Below are positions 49,716 through 63,948 of a DNA stretch of 64,000 bases, piece after piece. Both the position numbers and the translations under genes were made by a program. Numbering within the stretch: position 1 is the stretch's first letter; every line of letters begins with the position of its first letter. The notes below the pieces were generated by a model. That model made no database searches and was not told where the DNA came from. It worked only from the letters and a program-made list of their open reading frames with translations. This DNA comes from Artemisia argyi (taxonomy: Eukaryota > Streptophyta > Magnoliopsida > Asterales > Asteraceae): NCBI GenBank assembly GCA_030686995.1, contig JARVZY010002408.1:124001-188000 (forward strand). Direction: 5' to 3'.

Positions 49716-50784
49716 ATGAGACTTTAAGGCACAACAACAGGTACACAGGTTATTTCTTTTCTTATAAAAGGGATCTGATCTTACGGAAGTAATCCTTCCT
49801 CAAGAGGCTCCCAGGTGTCAGTTATGTCTGTGGAACCAATGGATGTAATTTGATGAAGACCAACAATGCGTCTCTGCATTACAAATTATACAATTTTATA
49901 AACTTCATCAAAGAAGATACCGACAAACTGTATAGCTTAAGGGCAAGCGTATAACGTATTAGAAAGTAGAGCAAACCTTTATCAGTTCCACAATTGTAAC
50001 AGTCTTGTTGATAGCTCTACCCATGGCTTTAAAAACAATTTCTGATGAGCCTTTTTCCTATAGAGCAAATAATCAGATAAATATTAGAATCAGAGATGAG
50101 TACAAAAGCCTCGGTCATTAAGGCTCAGTTACAATTGTACCAAGAAGAATAACCAATTAAATGTTATTCAAAGGAAAATGGTACATCGTCTTAGCTAACA
50201 AATAAAATGTTCACTTACGGGCTCTTTCGCTTCTTAAATTCTGTACTAATAGTTCCTTTTTTACTAGTCTCAAACGAGTAACCTTATACTTATCCCAAAT
50301 ATTGAAAATTTTATTAACAGCTTCCAAAGCATAAAACTTTTTCAGGCAAAATACATGGTGCGATCTGTAGTGATGTTTTTGAACCCCATGCAGCGAGAAA
50401 CCGTGATAACAGTGCAACTTTTTAGTTGGAAGTAATTTAAAGTGGATAAGCAATAGACCTAACTCAAAGCTAGCTTTGAACCTCATGCAAACATCAGCAC
50501 TCGGTTTGTTGAGAAGCGGTTAAAAGCTAAATAATGCTGTGCAAGTTCCTAATCATCTGATACAAGTCGAATGCAATAGTCCTACTTACATGCATAATCA
50601 AACTACAAACAGTTAAAAGATAACTACACTAATAAACTGCCAGACAGCATAGAACAAGTACCTGAAGCAAAGTCATGGCATAGGTAATATAGCTTCGCAT
50701 CCTCCCTTGGCTAGTAATTCGGATCTCGTTCTCATCAATGGGTTGCTCTGCTCTTGGCTTCTCCACCTTCTGGTATCGATCCAT
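47775..50784 (-). CDS. Alba-domain nucleic-acid-binding protein with RGG-rich tail, seven exons, intact
   Basis: Alba proteins bind RNA and DNA; the plant long forms (Arabidopsis ALBA4-6 type) have a C-terminal RGG region. Exons (minus): 50784-50662, 50057-49977, 49873-49785, 49332-49271, 49197-49123, 49040-48639, 47860-47775. All borders are GT-AG and phases agree, giving 305 codons plus stop. Residues 1-97 form the Alba domain: MDRYQKVEKP, ENEIRITSQG, IVFKAMGRAINKTV, ITSIGSTDITDTWEPLEEG. From about residue 120 on it is RGRGRG-rich. Exon 6 holds a 36-residue repeat (YMDNQQDAGGYNQESP plus RGRGGRNFRGRGRGG), nearly three copies. The start could be two codons upstream (MKMDRY), but MDRYQ matches the family. 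The usual family residues IPRLHQ appear as IVGLHQ. No disabling change. Confidence 0.93.
48660..48980 (-). repeat. 108-bp in-frame repeat in Alba exon 6
   Basis: Nearly three copies, 36 codons each, in phase. Copies 2 and 3 are almost identical in DNA, suggesting recent expansion; the last is cut by the exon end. Confidence 0.85.
49662..49714. repeat. Poly-A run, 53 bp, in an Alba intron
   Basis: The longest homopolymer noticed in the window; poly-T in the sense of the transcript. Confidence 0.95.
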
Positions 50785-50864
50785 CTTCATAACATAACCA
50801 ACACATAAATTACAATGTTTTTTCCAAGACACTTGAGAATTACAATCCAAAAACACCCAAACAT

Positions 50865-50865
<1 letters not shown>

Positions 50866-50900
<35 letters not shown>

Positions 50901-50945
50901 AATCATAAAATTTTACATACAACCAACTATCAACTAAAAACAATA

Positions 50946-51041
<96 letters not shown>
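50866..51041. repeat. Poly-A and (AT)n upstream of the Alba start codon
   Basis: A ~30-bp A run at 50866-50895 and ~94 bp of (AT)n at 50948-51041, lying between the putative promoter and the start codon, perhaps in a leader intron. Confidence 0.93.
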
Positions 51042-51044
<3 letters not shown>

Positions 51045-51546
51045 AAATTAACAGCATTTACACAAACCCATATCTAGTGTTCCTCAACCACAAATAATAC
51101 TAATAATAATCACATTAGTAATAACATAACTAGTAAATTAGTAATGATGCTAATGATAATAATAAGAGCATTAATAACAATAACATTAATAATACTGCTA
51201 GTAATATAGATTAAACAGTAGTACCAAACATAAACAATAAATAATCTACTACAGTAATTAAGAACCCGGAAATAAATTAAAAAAACAGTTCATGCAGTGT
51301 GTAATTACTAATTAGTCAAATAAATAAACAAAAAAAACATTACTCATTATTTATAAAATAATAACAACAAGCAAATAATCTACTGATGTAAATACCGTAA
51401 ATTAGTTAGGATAAGATGATGATAAATAAGTGCAGATGAGCTGCTTCGTAACGAAGAGCCTTCTGGTTGTTGTTGTTGTGGATGTTTCGGCTTGGAATAA
51501 AATTTTTGTTAAGCCCTAAAAAGTGTATGGTTGTATTCTGTTTTTG

Positions 51547-51554
51547 TATTTATA
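51547..51554 (-). promoter_or_regulatory. Putative TATA box of the Alba gene
   Basis: TATAAATA on the minus strand, about 765 bp upstream of the ATG. CCTAACTAATTTACG|GTATTTAC near 51400 could be a leader-intron donor, which would explain the distance. Inference. Confidence 0.4.
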
Positions 51555-51599
51555 TCCCCTGTGCCCTAACAACCCCCCCTCCCTCTTTCTTATCTCCAA

Positions 51600-52185
51600 C
51601 TGCTACTTTAAGGGTTTTTGCTCCTCCTTATCTTTTACTGGGCTGGCCTTTTCCTTTACCTTCGGGCTGGGTTAGTCTTTGGATCACTTGGTGTAGGCCT
51701 AGAAATTGTACATTCTTAACTGGGCTATTTATTACAAGGAGAAATATGATCTTCTTGGGATGGTTAACGGAGGAATACCAAAATGGTCACGGATATACTT
51801 GTTTAGCCGCGTACATCAGAGCAAAAATGTTTTACTTTCCCGAGATAACTTAGTATACATGATGTATTAAATACAACGTTGGTTCGGATATAAAAGGCGT
51901 GCGTCTCCATTTAAGGAGGACGGGGAATCATAATGTGCGGTGTGAGAAGGGTGGGTGTATTGTAACGTAATTTGTTCGCGCATTTATTGACAAGCCAATA
52001 AATGTAGATGATATAAGTAATATCGTTTCCTTACATACCAAAACACGTTTTAGGGCCATATGCTAGCAAATTCCATAAATGCTTTGTACTTTAGCCTGCT
52101 TGGGTGGGATTACCAAGTGATGAGAAACTCGTCAGTGTTAATGGACTAATATTCAGTGTTAGCATTGTTTACATTAGGTCAAGCC
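51600..52185. other. Upstream intergenic, no gene
   Basis: A 128-codon plus-strand open frame (51467-51853) overlaps the Alba promoter antisense and has no recognised features, so it is not called. Confidence 0.45.
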
Positions 52186-52201
52186 CGTTCGATCATTTAG
52201 C

Positions 52202-52292
<91 letters not shown>

Positions 52293-52815
52293 ATCAAATA
52301 AAAAGACAAATTTCCGTAAAAAGAATAAAAAGAAAAAATTTAAAAAAAAAGTTCTCGAAAAATTCCAAAAAAATTCCACAAGATCGGGTATGTTGGTGCA
52401 TGAAAAAGTTGTGAAGGAAGTTTTTCTAAAAGTGGATACTTTATCCGAAAAAAAATTATAAAAAAATACGTTTGCGCATTAAATCGCTTTTTTTTGCATC
52501 AAAAATTCGTTTCTGGACCCAACTTCTTTTGACTTTTTTCACCAAAATAACATTGCGCATTTAACTAAAACAAGTTAAAAATTTTGTGCATTAAAATTTT
52601 TTTTGCGCATTAAAATTTTTTTTGCGCATTAAAATTCATTTTTTGTGCATTAAAAAAAACGTATAAAAACTCAAAATTAGAAAAACTTCTTTCACAAAAG
52701 TTTTATGCACCAACATACCCGATCTTGTGAAATTTTTTTGGAATTTTTCGAGAACTTTTTTAAAAAAAATTCTTTTTATTCTTTTTACGGATATTTATCT
52801 TTTTATTTTAACTTC

Positions 52816-52909
<94 letters not shown>

Positions 52910-52977
52910 CTCAAACTCATTATTTAGTAAATTGTTTATACTGGACCAAACCCCGTTTGATCATTTAGCATTATATA
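52186..52977. mobile_element. Inverted-repeat element with (AT)n at both ends and flanking direct repeats
   Basis: Left arm 52291-52428 and right arm 52679-52809 are inverted copies (CCACAAGATCGGGTATGTTGG against its complement). The centre has repeated TTTTTTGCGCATTAAAAT units. Outside the arms are (AT)n tracts 52203-52289 and 52820-52907. Outside those is a diverged direct repeat GATCATTTAGCATTATATAT (52190 and 52955 region). Class unknown. Confidence 0.65.
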
Positions 52978-55004
52978 TTGTACTCAAATTCATTATTCGG
53001 TGATTAGATTTACACAAGATTAACTCAGCTGGTCTCTTGAAAGAAGAATATTTGCACATCAAATGGTAGCGACATTCATCAACATGTTTAATGATCCATT
53101 AAGTAGTTGTTGTTACAAGGTTAATCAAACAACAACCGATTCATTTAGAATTAATTGGAAGTAATATATTCTCGCTATTTTTTTTTTCTTCCAAAAGGCT
53201 AATGATAGTGCTATTTCATTCATCTACAACATGTACCTCAAAAATCCTTGATCTAAATTTGTTATCTGATCTTATACACTTAAGCCACAAAAATACTTAC
53301 TCTAATTTGTTTTCCAAACTTATACACTTCACACTCAATAAGTCAATAATCCTTGCTCTAAGTGTATAAGGTGCGGAACTCGGGAAACCCAAAAGAACCA
53401 CAAATTTTCTTCTTTCTTTGCGGGACCACCGTACCTAGCATTCGGCAACATACAATTTTTTTTGCACACGGGAGTTGTGTCCCCAGAGAGAAATGTTCTT
53501 AACAATAAATATTTTGTTGGGTTGTGAGTAGGTATTTGTGTATTGTGAGTATTTTTAAATGATAAAAAATATAAAATAAATTAATAGAAGAGACAGAAGT
53601 GCTGCAATGATTAAAGGAAAGTTGTGGGAAAATGTTTTGTAGTGACAAAAACTTGATGTGTAACTGATGTGGCGAGAAAAAACCCTCAACCACACCCTCC
53701 ACCCTAATGCTTTAATTTCAAACTTAGAGCATCAGGTACGTTGTCTTAAATGATGTAAATCCGTATGTTTACTTTATTATATACCATTATTTATAGATTA
53801 CAAAGATATGATAACTTTAACCCTAATGAACCATAAGCCCACATACTAGGCTTGGCCCACCTAATTTAATTCATGTAATTCGGTGGCTTAAGCCAAAAAG
53901 CCACATGTGTGTCACGTCATGTCATCTTAGCATTCCCCTTTTAACTCCTTTTATCACTCACAAATCAAAATACCCCTCACTAATCTCCCAAGTCGAAACC
54001 ACACTTTTGGATCCCGCACACAAAAAACCAATTAAGAAAAACAACAAAAGGTTTTTCATTCGGCACAAGCCAAATCCTAAACTTTTGTTTTGGCGCAAGA
54101 GGAGGAGGGTGTAGTCATTTGGCTCTGGCTCTGGCTCAAGCCAAAGATATGTCACGTTGGTTTGGCATGGGATAAATGTTACCACGCATTGCCCTCTTAT
54201 ACACTTCACTCAAAGTCAATAATGTCGACCATGTGTACCATTTCGCACAACTTATATTTAGCATCATCTATATTTGTTACGGGTTTCCATTGTCATAATT
54301 TCAGGCTCTCGGCTCCATCGACATCTTAAACTTGTGGAATTGCTTTATTAACTAAGGAATATTATAAACAAAAGGTTCGTTAGTATATAATAAGAATGAA
54401 TTTGTCAATCATAAAAACCAGATTCGCCAAATATCTTGAAAAGGAACCTAAAATTAACGTTTTGCACCAAAGTTACCATATCAACAACTTCCCGGAAGCT
54501 GTGGTTTCATGCCCCATTATTTGCAAAAGAAGTAAAACAATATTCCAGGGGATTCATGGCACCATATCACATATGTCTTTAGCATCATTGCCACATGCCA
54601 AAGCATAAAAGTGACATTTTAAAGATCACGCAAACCACTATCGTTTTGTCTCTTAAATGGCCATCACTTGCTCGTCAGCAAATCAAAATGCCATTTATTT
54701 CTTTGTATATCATTGCAACAATAGAGGTACATTAATGTAACAATAGTACATATACAGATGCAAATAATGTAGATTTTAAAACAAAACACAATGAGTGCGA
54801 GATTGATTGGGGTTACATGAATGATGGTTGAAAAAACACTTCAAATAATCCTTAGTTAGTGGATCAACGACGATCAAAAACAGTAGCTCAAGGGTAAAAT
54901 TAATCCAATTCTTTAAAAATTACGTCGGAGACGAGTAAGGAATTTTGGTAAATATTATTATGGGTTTACAGAAATGTCATATTCTTAACTTTGAGATAGA
55001 GATT
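52978..55004. other. Intergenic, no gene supported
   Basis: AT-rich, with short unsupported frames only. GTGGCGAGAAAAAACCCTC and GAGCATCAGGTACG near 53.7 kb look like decayed MITE ends, but no pair was found. Confidence 0.4.
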
Positions 55005-55499
55005 AAGATACCTATGCTATCTATAAAGAGAAAACGGTCACAGTAAAAAACTTAATCTTAGTCAAACTTAAAAATTCAGTTATCTATTTAAGGAAACTTA
55101 CAATATTTTCAGAAGAACTTAAAAATTCAATCATATATATAAGAAAACTTACATTATTTTCGGAAAGCATATGCAAAGATGAAAACTATTAACACACTAT
55201 TAATACACATCGAAAATCGGGTTGACCCGGGTCGCTTCAAACCGGGTGGGTTGACCGATTTAATTTGACCCTTTTTTACCCAATCCAGCGGGTTGACTGG
55301 TTTAATTTGACCCATTTTTTCGACCTGAACGGTTTCAACCGGTTGAACCGTCCGGGTCGAAACGGGTTTTAAAACATTATTTTTAATCCCTAAATTCTCA
55401 AACTTTTATTATTTTGAGTTTATAACCCACTAACTTTTTTTTATCAATGAAACTATTTGCTGCTATAAATTTCGTTGTTATGCACGGGTACTCGTCTAG
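55005..55499 (+). mobile_element. Helitron relic H1
   Basis: 5' part near CCTATGCTATCTATAAAGAG (boundary approximate). A middle GGGTTGACCCGGGTCGCTTC segment follows. The 3' end TATGCACGGGTACTCGTCTAG is followed by T. The 3' hairpin is imperfect here (TTCGT...CACGGG). Confidence 0.65.
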
Positions 55500-55784
55500 T
55501 TTTTAACAAAATAGTTTACGTATAAATATTAGCTTTGAGATAGTGCAAATATTTTAAATATTATATTTTAACTATCAGATGTTAAATAAGCTCAAACCCG
55601 CATGCGTTTAAGGTTTTTAAGGTTACCTCTATGTATTGTGTTTCAAAGAAAATCATAATTTACATGGTTTTAAATGTCCAACATAGTATCGGAGCGGGTC
55701 TAATCCTCAGACATAAGTAGCTAAGTAGAGCCACCACTTCTATGTCCCTCCGTCAAAATCTAGCCGCCCTTATTTATCCATTTT

Positions 55785-55786
<2 letters not shown>

Positions 55787-55841
<55 letters not shown>
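55787..55841. repeat. (AT)n microsatellite
   Basis: About 55 bp. Confidence 0.97.
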
Positions 55842-55843
<2 letters not shown>

Positions 55844-55875
55844 AAAACTATGAAACTTTTAAAAGAAATGATGAT

Positions 55876-56031
55876 ACACGGCTGTAATATTACATAAGTG
55901 CATACATGGCAAATATTGCATATTGACTTTATTGCATAACTGAATAGTTGTCAACACGGCTGTAATATTACATAAGTGCATACATGGCAAGTATTGCATA
56001 TTGACTTTATTGCATAACTGCATACTTGTCA
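55876..56031. repeat. 78-bp tandem duplication
   Basis: Two copies beginning ACACGGCTGTAATATTACAT (55876, 55954), differing at a few bases. Confidence 0.88.
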
Positions 56032-56496
56032 ATGGTTAGAAAAATAAAGATACGACAAAACATAAGTGCATACATGTCGTATCTTTTTGAGGTTATCAAA
56101 CAAACACATTATTCTTCATATATTGATATATGTCGTATCTTTATTTTTATCTGGAAGGACCTCATGCACGGGAAATAATTTGCTCAATATCGGGATAATC
56201 ATTATGATTTAGAAGTCTTATTCATTTTTATCTAATTGTTTAATTTATTAGTGTTTCCTACTATTTAAACGTAAGTTTTAGCAAGTGTTATTTTGAATAT
56301 TTCATACAAGTTTCTACTTTGTAAACGTACTACGACATGGTTGATCATGTTTTAACTAAAGGTGATGTTTTTGTCATACAAAATTAAACTAACTGATGAA
56401 ATTCCATCAAACTATTGTATCGTCAAAAGAGTGGTTGATACACAGGGCCGTCTCGTTGATTTAGGTGGTCATGTGCCACAACTATAAAGAAGGCCC

Positions 56497-56520
56497 CAGT
56501 GGCGCAGCTTTTAAGGGGCC

Positions 56521-56551
<31 letters not shown>

Positions 56552-56724
56552 CGACCTCCCGAATTTTTTTTTGCGATGTAGAGGGTATATAGTTTTAGTG
56601 TAGAAAAATTTCGGTATATTCAGTTTCGACCCCCCGAAAATTTCGGTATACCTGAAATATAGCCTTAGGAAAAAAAAAATTTAGATCCCGACCCCCCACT
56701 TAAAAATTCCAAGCTTCGCCACTG
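56497..56724. mobile_element. hAT-type MITE with long G run
   Basis: 228 bp. Ends CAGTGGCGCAGCTT and, inverted, CAGTGGCGAAGCTT (13 of 14). Perfect 8-bp duplication GAAGGCCC (56489-56496, 56725-56732). Contains an uninterrupted G run of about 27 bases at 56520-56547. It sits in GGGCCGTCTCG-type sequence that may itself be an older transposon. Confidence 0.9.
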
Positions 56725-57170
56725 GAAGGCCCTGACGAAGACGTCAAACCTAACTATACATAAACAATTCATTAGTAACTTGAAAGAGATTAGTACAAGT
56801 ATGGCATGAACAATCTCAATTTAAGCATACGTTAATTAATGTTTAATTATGCGATAATATTTATTAATATTGTCATTCGCCTAGCATTTGTTTGCGACTA
56901 TTTACGATTTAGATTGACACTCTCTAATAGATCACTCTCAACAACTTACTGGACAATTTAAAATGCATTAAAATTTTTATGCTGTACATACTCCTTGTTT
57001 TTCTTTTCATGCAAATTGCCTTTTTCCAAAATAAAAAATTAATGAACCTCATATTCCGAAAATTTAAAACACAACTAATATTTAAAGGATAAGAACAGTC
57101 GAATAATATCAAAATGTCTTTGGCCTTTGGTATAATAATAAAAATTAAAAAAGATTATTGAAACCTTGTA

Positions 57171-57604
57171 TCTATATATACTATCTATAAAACAAAAATG
57201 TCAACATTGAAAAGTGAAAAAATTCAGTTATAGTCAAACTTTAAAAGTTCAGTCATCTATGATTTATCTAAGAAAACTTATGAAATAATTTTAAATTAAA
57301 ATGTATTTAAAGTATATACTAATTAGTCAAAGCTTACACCACAATTTTTGAGAAAAATATACAAAACCAATTTTCGGATCTAACCAGGTTTCGAAAATAT
57401 AAATACCGGTTTTTTTACCCGTTTTTTCGATCAGAATCGGTTCAACCGGTGAACAGGCCGGGTCAAACCGGGTTTCAAAAATTATGTTTAATCCCCAAAT
57501 TCTCAAACTTTTATTAATTTTTGTTTATAACCAAAAAACTTTTTTTATTGCTACTACTATCTGCCGCTATAAAATTCCGTTGCTTTGCACGGGTACTCGT
57601 CTAG
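57171..57604 (+). mobile_element. Helitron H2
   Basis: 434 bp from TCTATATATACTATCTATAA to the hairpin CCGT...GCAC-GGG and TACTCGTCTAG, inserted between A and T. Middle CGGTTCAACCGGTGAACAGG. No coding capacity. Confidence 0.82.
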
Positions 57605-57615
57605 TATATATATAT

Positions 57616-59829
<2,214 letters not shown>

Positions 59830-59866
59830 TATATATATGTATATATATATATATATACTCGTCTAG

Positions 59867-59941
<75 letters not shown>
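59830..59941. repeat. (AT)n tract with a stranded Helitron 3' tip
   Basis: (TA)n interrupted by ACTCGTCTAGT at about 59859-59869, a second copy of the Helitron terminus without its body. Confidence 0.85.
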
Positions 59942-59944
<3 letters not shown>

Positions 59945-60905
59945 TAACTATCTATAATAGAGAAATGGTCAATCTTGAAAGTGAAATCTTGAAAGTTGGT
60001 CAAACATTGAAACTTGAAAAATCTTATTAAAGGAAATTATGAAATGTAATTAATACTCTTATTAAAACACCCATTACTTAAAAGTACAATGATTTATTCA
60101 CATTGTACAACCAATTAAAAATATATCTACCAAATTAAATACAACCAATTAAAACAATTAATACAAATGACAAACCGGGTTGACCCGGGACGCTTCAAAC
60201 CCGACGGGTTGAACCGATTTAATTTGACCCGTTTTTGACTCAAACTATCAAGTTGACTCGGTTTAAATCGACAAATTTTTCGACCGGAACGGTTCACGCT
60301 TCAAACCTGACGGGTTGAACCGGTTTAATTTGACCTTTTTTCGACCCAACCTAGCAAGTTGACCCAATTTAAATCGACAAAATTTTCGACCAGAATGGTT
60401 CAACCGGTTGAACCACCCGGGTCGAACCGGGTTTCAAAACATTATATTTAATTCTCAAATCTTCAAACTTTATATCTACCAAATTAAATACAACCAATTA
60501 AAACAATTAATATAAATGACAAACCGGGTTGACCCGGGACGCTTCAAATTCGACGGGTTCAACTGGTTTAATTTGACCCGTTTCGACCCAACCTAGCAAG
60601 TTGACCCGGTTTAAATCGACAAATTTTTCGACCGGAGCGGTGCACGCTTCAAACCCGACGGGTTGAACCGATTTAATTTGACCCGCTTTCGACTCAATCT
60701 AGCAAGTTGACCCGGCTTAAATCGACAAATTTTTTTGACCGGAACGGTTCAACCGGTTGAACTACCCGGGTCGAACCGGGTTTCAAAACATTATGTTTAA
60801 CAAAATCTTCAAACTTTTATTATTTTTCATTTATAAGCTATAAACTTTTTTTTATCAATAAACTGTTTGTCGCTATAAAATCCCGTTGCTATGCACGGGT
60901 ACTTG

Positions 60906-60910
<5 letters not shown>
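59942..60910 (+). mobile_element. Helitron H4 with internal repeats
   Basis: 969 bp from TCTTAACTATCTATAATAGAG to the hairpin CCCGT...ACGGG and TACTTGTCTAA, inserted between A and T in (AT)n. The AACCGGGTTGACCCGGGACG segment and its continuation are repeated two to three times inside (near 60172, 60520 and partially 60295, 60640). Confidence 0.78.

Positions 60911-60967
<57 letters not shown>
60911..60967. repeat. (AT)n microsatellite
   Basis: About 57 bp directly after Helitron H4. Confidence 0.97.
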
Positions 60968-60972
<5 letters not shown>

Positions 60973-62245
60973 TATGCTTATCTTTTATTTTTATTTCTTT
61001 GGTTTTAGTGATGCTGTATGGTGAAGATTTATCTCCGCTTGTTGTCAGATGTCTTCATCAACAAATATGTTATTTGCTTTTGCTACTGATTTGTCGTTGT
61101 TGCTTGAAGAATTGATTTCGCTTATTGCTAGAATTCTTAATCAACAAATTATGTTTTTATTTCGTTAATGGTTAACTATCTTCAGTTTTGTTTTTATGTT
61201 TAGCTTCATGTTTTACTAATCAAATTCTTTTCTCCAATTTTAGTTTTAGTGATTTCGCCGTTCAAATTACATAAATGTTAGATGTTAAATAAACCTAAGC
61301 CGTATAAATTTTAGATATTTTTTGTTGGTTAAAACATATCCGATATAAAATTTTTTCACGAACGTAAAAGAATATAAGTTTTAAACCTCCTTTTTTTGTG
61401 TCATTTTTTTTAGAAGAAACACTTTTTTTTTTGCCGACATAAGTGTTTATTTCACTTCTCACAAACTTTCATTTATTCTCACTTTTTCAACACAAACTTT
61501 ATTAATTTCTTTTTCATTCTTTCTTTCAGAAACACAAAAAATAAACAATCTTCTTCGTTACTGATGAAAATTTTAAATGTCTTTTTTCTGCAAACATGAT
61601 TTGCAAACGAAAAACTAAAACCTCAACAAACGATACCTTAAACCTCGCTATAAAGCACGAGAATAACCTCCTCGTTTTCTATATAAAAGAGCTACTCGAT
61701 ACTTGTAGTTTTTTACGCTTCAACAACTACAAAATGTATATATGAAAGTAATCCCCATTTTATTTGACTATTAACAAAAGCCAATCATGTGGCAAATGCT
61801 TTACTTTAAGTTTTGACTGCACTAGCAATCAAAAAACGCATTTTCATACACTATATGATTAACTGGCCAAGGTGATCATAACAAATCGTTTTTTAACCTT
61901 AATTATCATGAGGTGTAATCGTGTTGATTGATTATAGCATTGGCACAATTCTATAAATGGCCCAGTCGCTCAGGTGTGTGGGCTTTTTTGTACCTAAGTC
62001 TTTTGATTTTTTGAAATGGCCCGAGCGACTAGCGACCTTAATAAAAATGACAAGTGCCTAATCATTGTGTGTAAGGCACAAGTAGGGCTCCTTTTGAGCT
62101 ACTTATCACTAGCGACTTGTAAAAGTTTGAGCGACTTCTAATAAAATTATTTTAATCTTTTTTCCCTTTCCCAACACTTACCATCACCACCACCCTCTAC
62201 CACCACACAACCATCACCACCACCCTCCACCACCACCACCAACCA
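60968..62245. other. Intergenic, no gene supported
   Basis: AT-rich. A (CCACCA)n-like stretch at 62178-62245 is low complexity. No gene recognised. Confidence 0.45.
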
Positions 62246-62934
62246 ACCTCTACCACCACACATATTATTAAATTAGTTAGTGGGTTTTGTTAATACATTT
62301 ATGCTTAACATGTTTCTAACAAGCAATTATACCTAGAAACAAGATTGGTGTAATTAATTGGTGATCGGTGATGATTTATTGTGGACCGAATATTGCAAAG
62401 TAGGACAATAGCTTCATATCCAGAGGGATAGGGAAAAGCTTCACCAACTTCCTCATCCTCTAGCTACATAAAAAGGAGCAAAATCAGTACCTAAACTGGT
62501 TGCAGAAATTGGAAGCCATGGTTGCACCAAGCTAACTAATTATGGCAAAATATTACTGTGAACTCCTGTAGGTTTAGAATGGACAAGCTTGGTTTGACCT
62601 TTGCATGGAGCTAGACCCATAATAGTTTCTGGTTCTAGATTATGCAATTCATCGGCTATCTGAATCATCTGATATCATTTTGTTGGTGGTAGATGTAATT
62701 TTTGTGTATGGCTGTCAAGCGATTTCGCCGGGTTGGCCCATAACATTTCATGCCCTTAATCATTGATTTTTTAGATATGCCAAAATAAGTTTACCAGAGT
62801 TATAGTAGTAATACACTTCTTCAAAATAAATCTAGGATGTCTGGATGCATCAAATATAGGCGTAGCAATCCACTGAAAGTGTCACAAAACTGTTTCAAAA
62901 TCTGTCACTAAACTGATTAGCGACACTTCTTCTG

Positions 62935-62938
<4 letters not shown>

Positions 62939-62987
<49 letters not shown>
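62939..62987. repeat. Poly-T run, 49 bp
   Basis: Uninterrupted homopolymer. Confidence 0.95.
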
Positions 62988-62989
<2 letters not shown>

Positions 62990-63292
62990 CTGTTGCTAAA
63001 CTGTTACTAACGATCAGCAAAATCAAAATAACGAGCAGCAGCAACAAATAAGCTTATCAGCAGAATGAAAACCAAACATGTAACAACAGAACCAAAGACA
63101 AAACAAGCAGTAGTAGGAACTTGATACAATGCTATGCCTTTATCACTAAGTAGTACAAATAATTAGCTTGTAATTATACCCATGAAAACTACTCTAATGT
63201 ATTCCCACCAGTATCCCTTCGACTTTAATTCACAAATTAAAGAACCACCGTCATTCTAGAACAAATCCAACCAACCAATCTGCTGTAAAAAC

Positions 63293-63470
63293 CAATGTTG
63301 CAAAAATCGTGAATCGGTCCCGAGGCGGTCGAGGGCCGTGTAGCGATTTTTGGCCGATTAATCGCCGATTCCAAGGTCCAAGGCCGATTAATCGGCCGAT
63401 TACCTTGTAATTCGCTCCAAGGTCCAAGGCCGTTCAACTTGTAATCGCAAGGCCGATTTTTGCAACACTG
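63293..63470. mobile_element. hAT-type MITE
   Basis: 178 bp. Ends CAATGTTGCAAAAATCG and, inverted, CAGTGTTGCAAAAATCG (16 of 17). Perfect 8-bp duplication GTAAAAAC (63285-63292, 63471-63478). The interior repeats GGCCGATTAATCGGC and AAGGTCCAAGGCCG palindromes. Confidence 0.92.
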
Positions 63471-63923
63471 GTAAAAACTGACATTGGCAGTCTCACGTTG
63501 AATGAATAAAACAATTTACCACCTATTCACTTTGTCCACTTCTGTACACAATTAATGATCCATGTCTCGCTTGCAAAAGAAAACAATCAGCGATTTTAAG
63601 ATTCCATAATTAATGATCACCGCCCCATGATTGTTTTAGTACGAGGTTTAATAAATGAAATAAGCCAACTACGAATCAATATCAACGAATATATAAATCT
63701 CTTGGGAATTAACGCAATTTAATAAACCAACAATGCTACTGTACCACTTTGCAATATTCGGTCCACAATAAATCATCACCGATCACCAATTAATTACATC
63801 AATCACGTTTCTGGGTATGATTGCTTGTTAGAAACATGTTAAGCATAAATGTATTACAAAACCACTAACCAATTTAATAATATGTGTGGTGGTAGAGGTT
63901 TTACTTGTAACTAAAATAAACTA

Positions 63924-63948
63924 AAAAAAAAAAAAAAAAAAAAAAAAA
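63924..63948. repeat. Poly-A run
   Basis: About 25 A near the window end. Confidence 0.92.

Larger units (their letters stand above)
62246..63901. mobile_element. Element with ~160-bp inverted ends
   Basis: Arm 62246-62408 (AACCTCTACCACCACACAT inward) and its inverted copy 63737-63901, highly similar over GATTTATTGTGGACCGAAT and beyond. The 1.3-kb interior has no recognised gene and hosts a later hAT MITE and a poly-T. Long inverted ends suggest a MULE; target duplication unresolved. Confidence 0.7.

Noticed and set aside
51467..51853. 128-codon plus-strand frame
   Set aside because: Antisense to the Alba promoter; low-complexity hydrophobic product with no family resemblance.
54090..54608. 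Possible small gene(s) at 54.1-54.6 kb
   Set aside because: Two short frames without recognisable motifs or splice structure in AT-rich sequence.
56443..56740. An outer transposon around the hAT MITE (CAGGGCCGTCTC...)
   Set aside because: The candidate ends give no matching target duplication.
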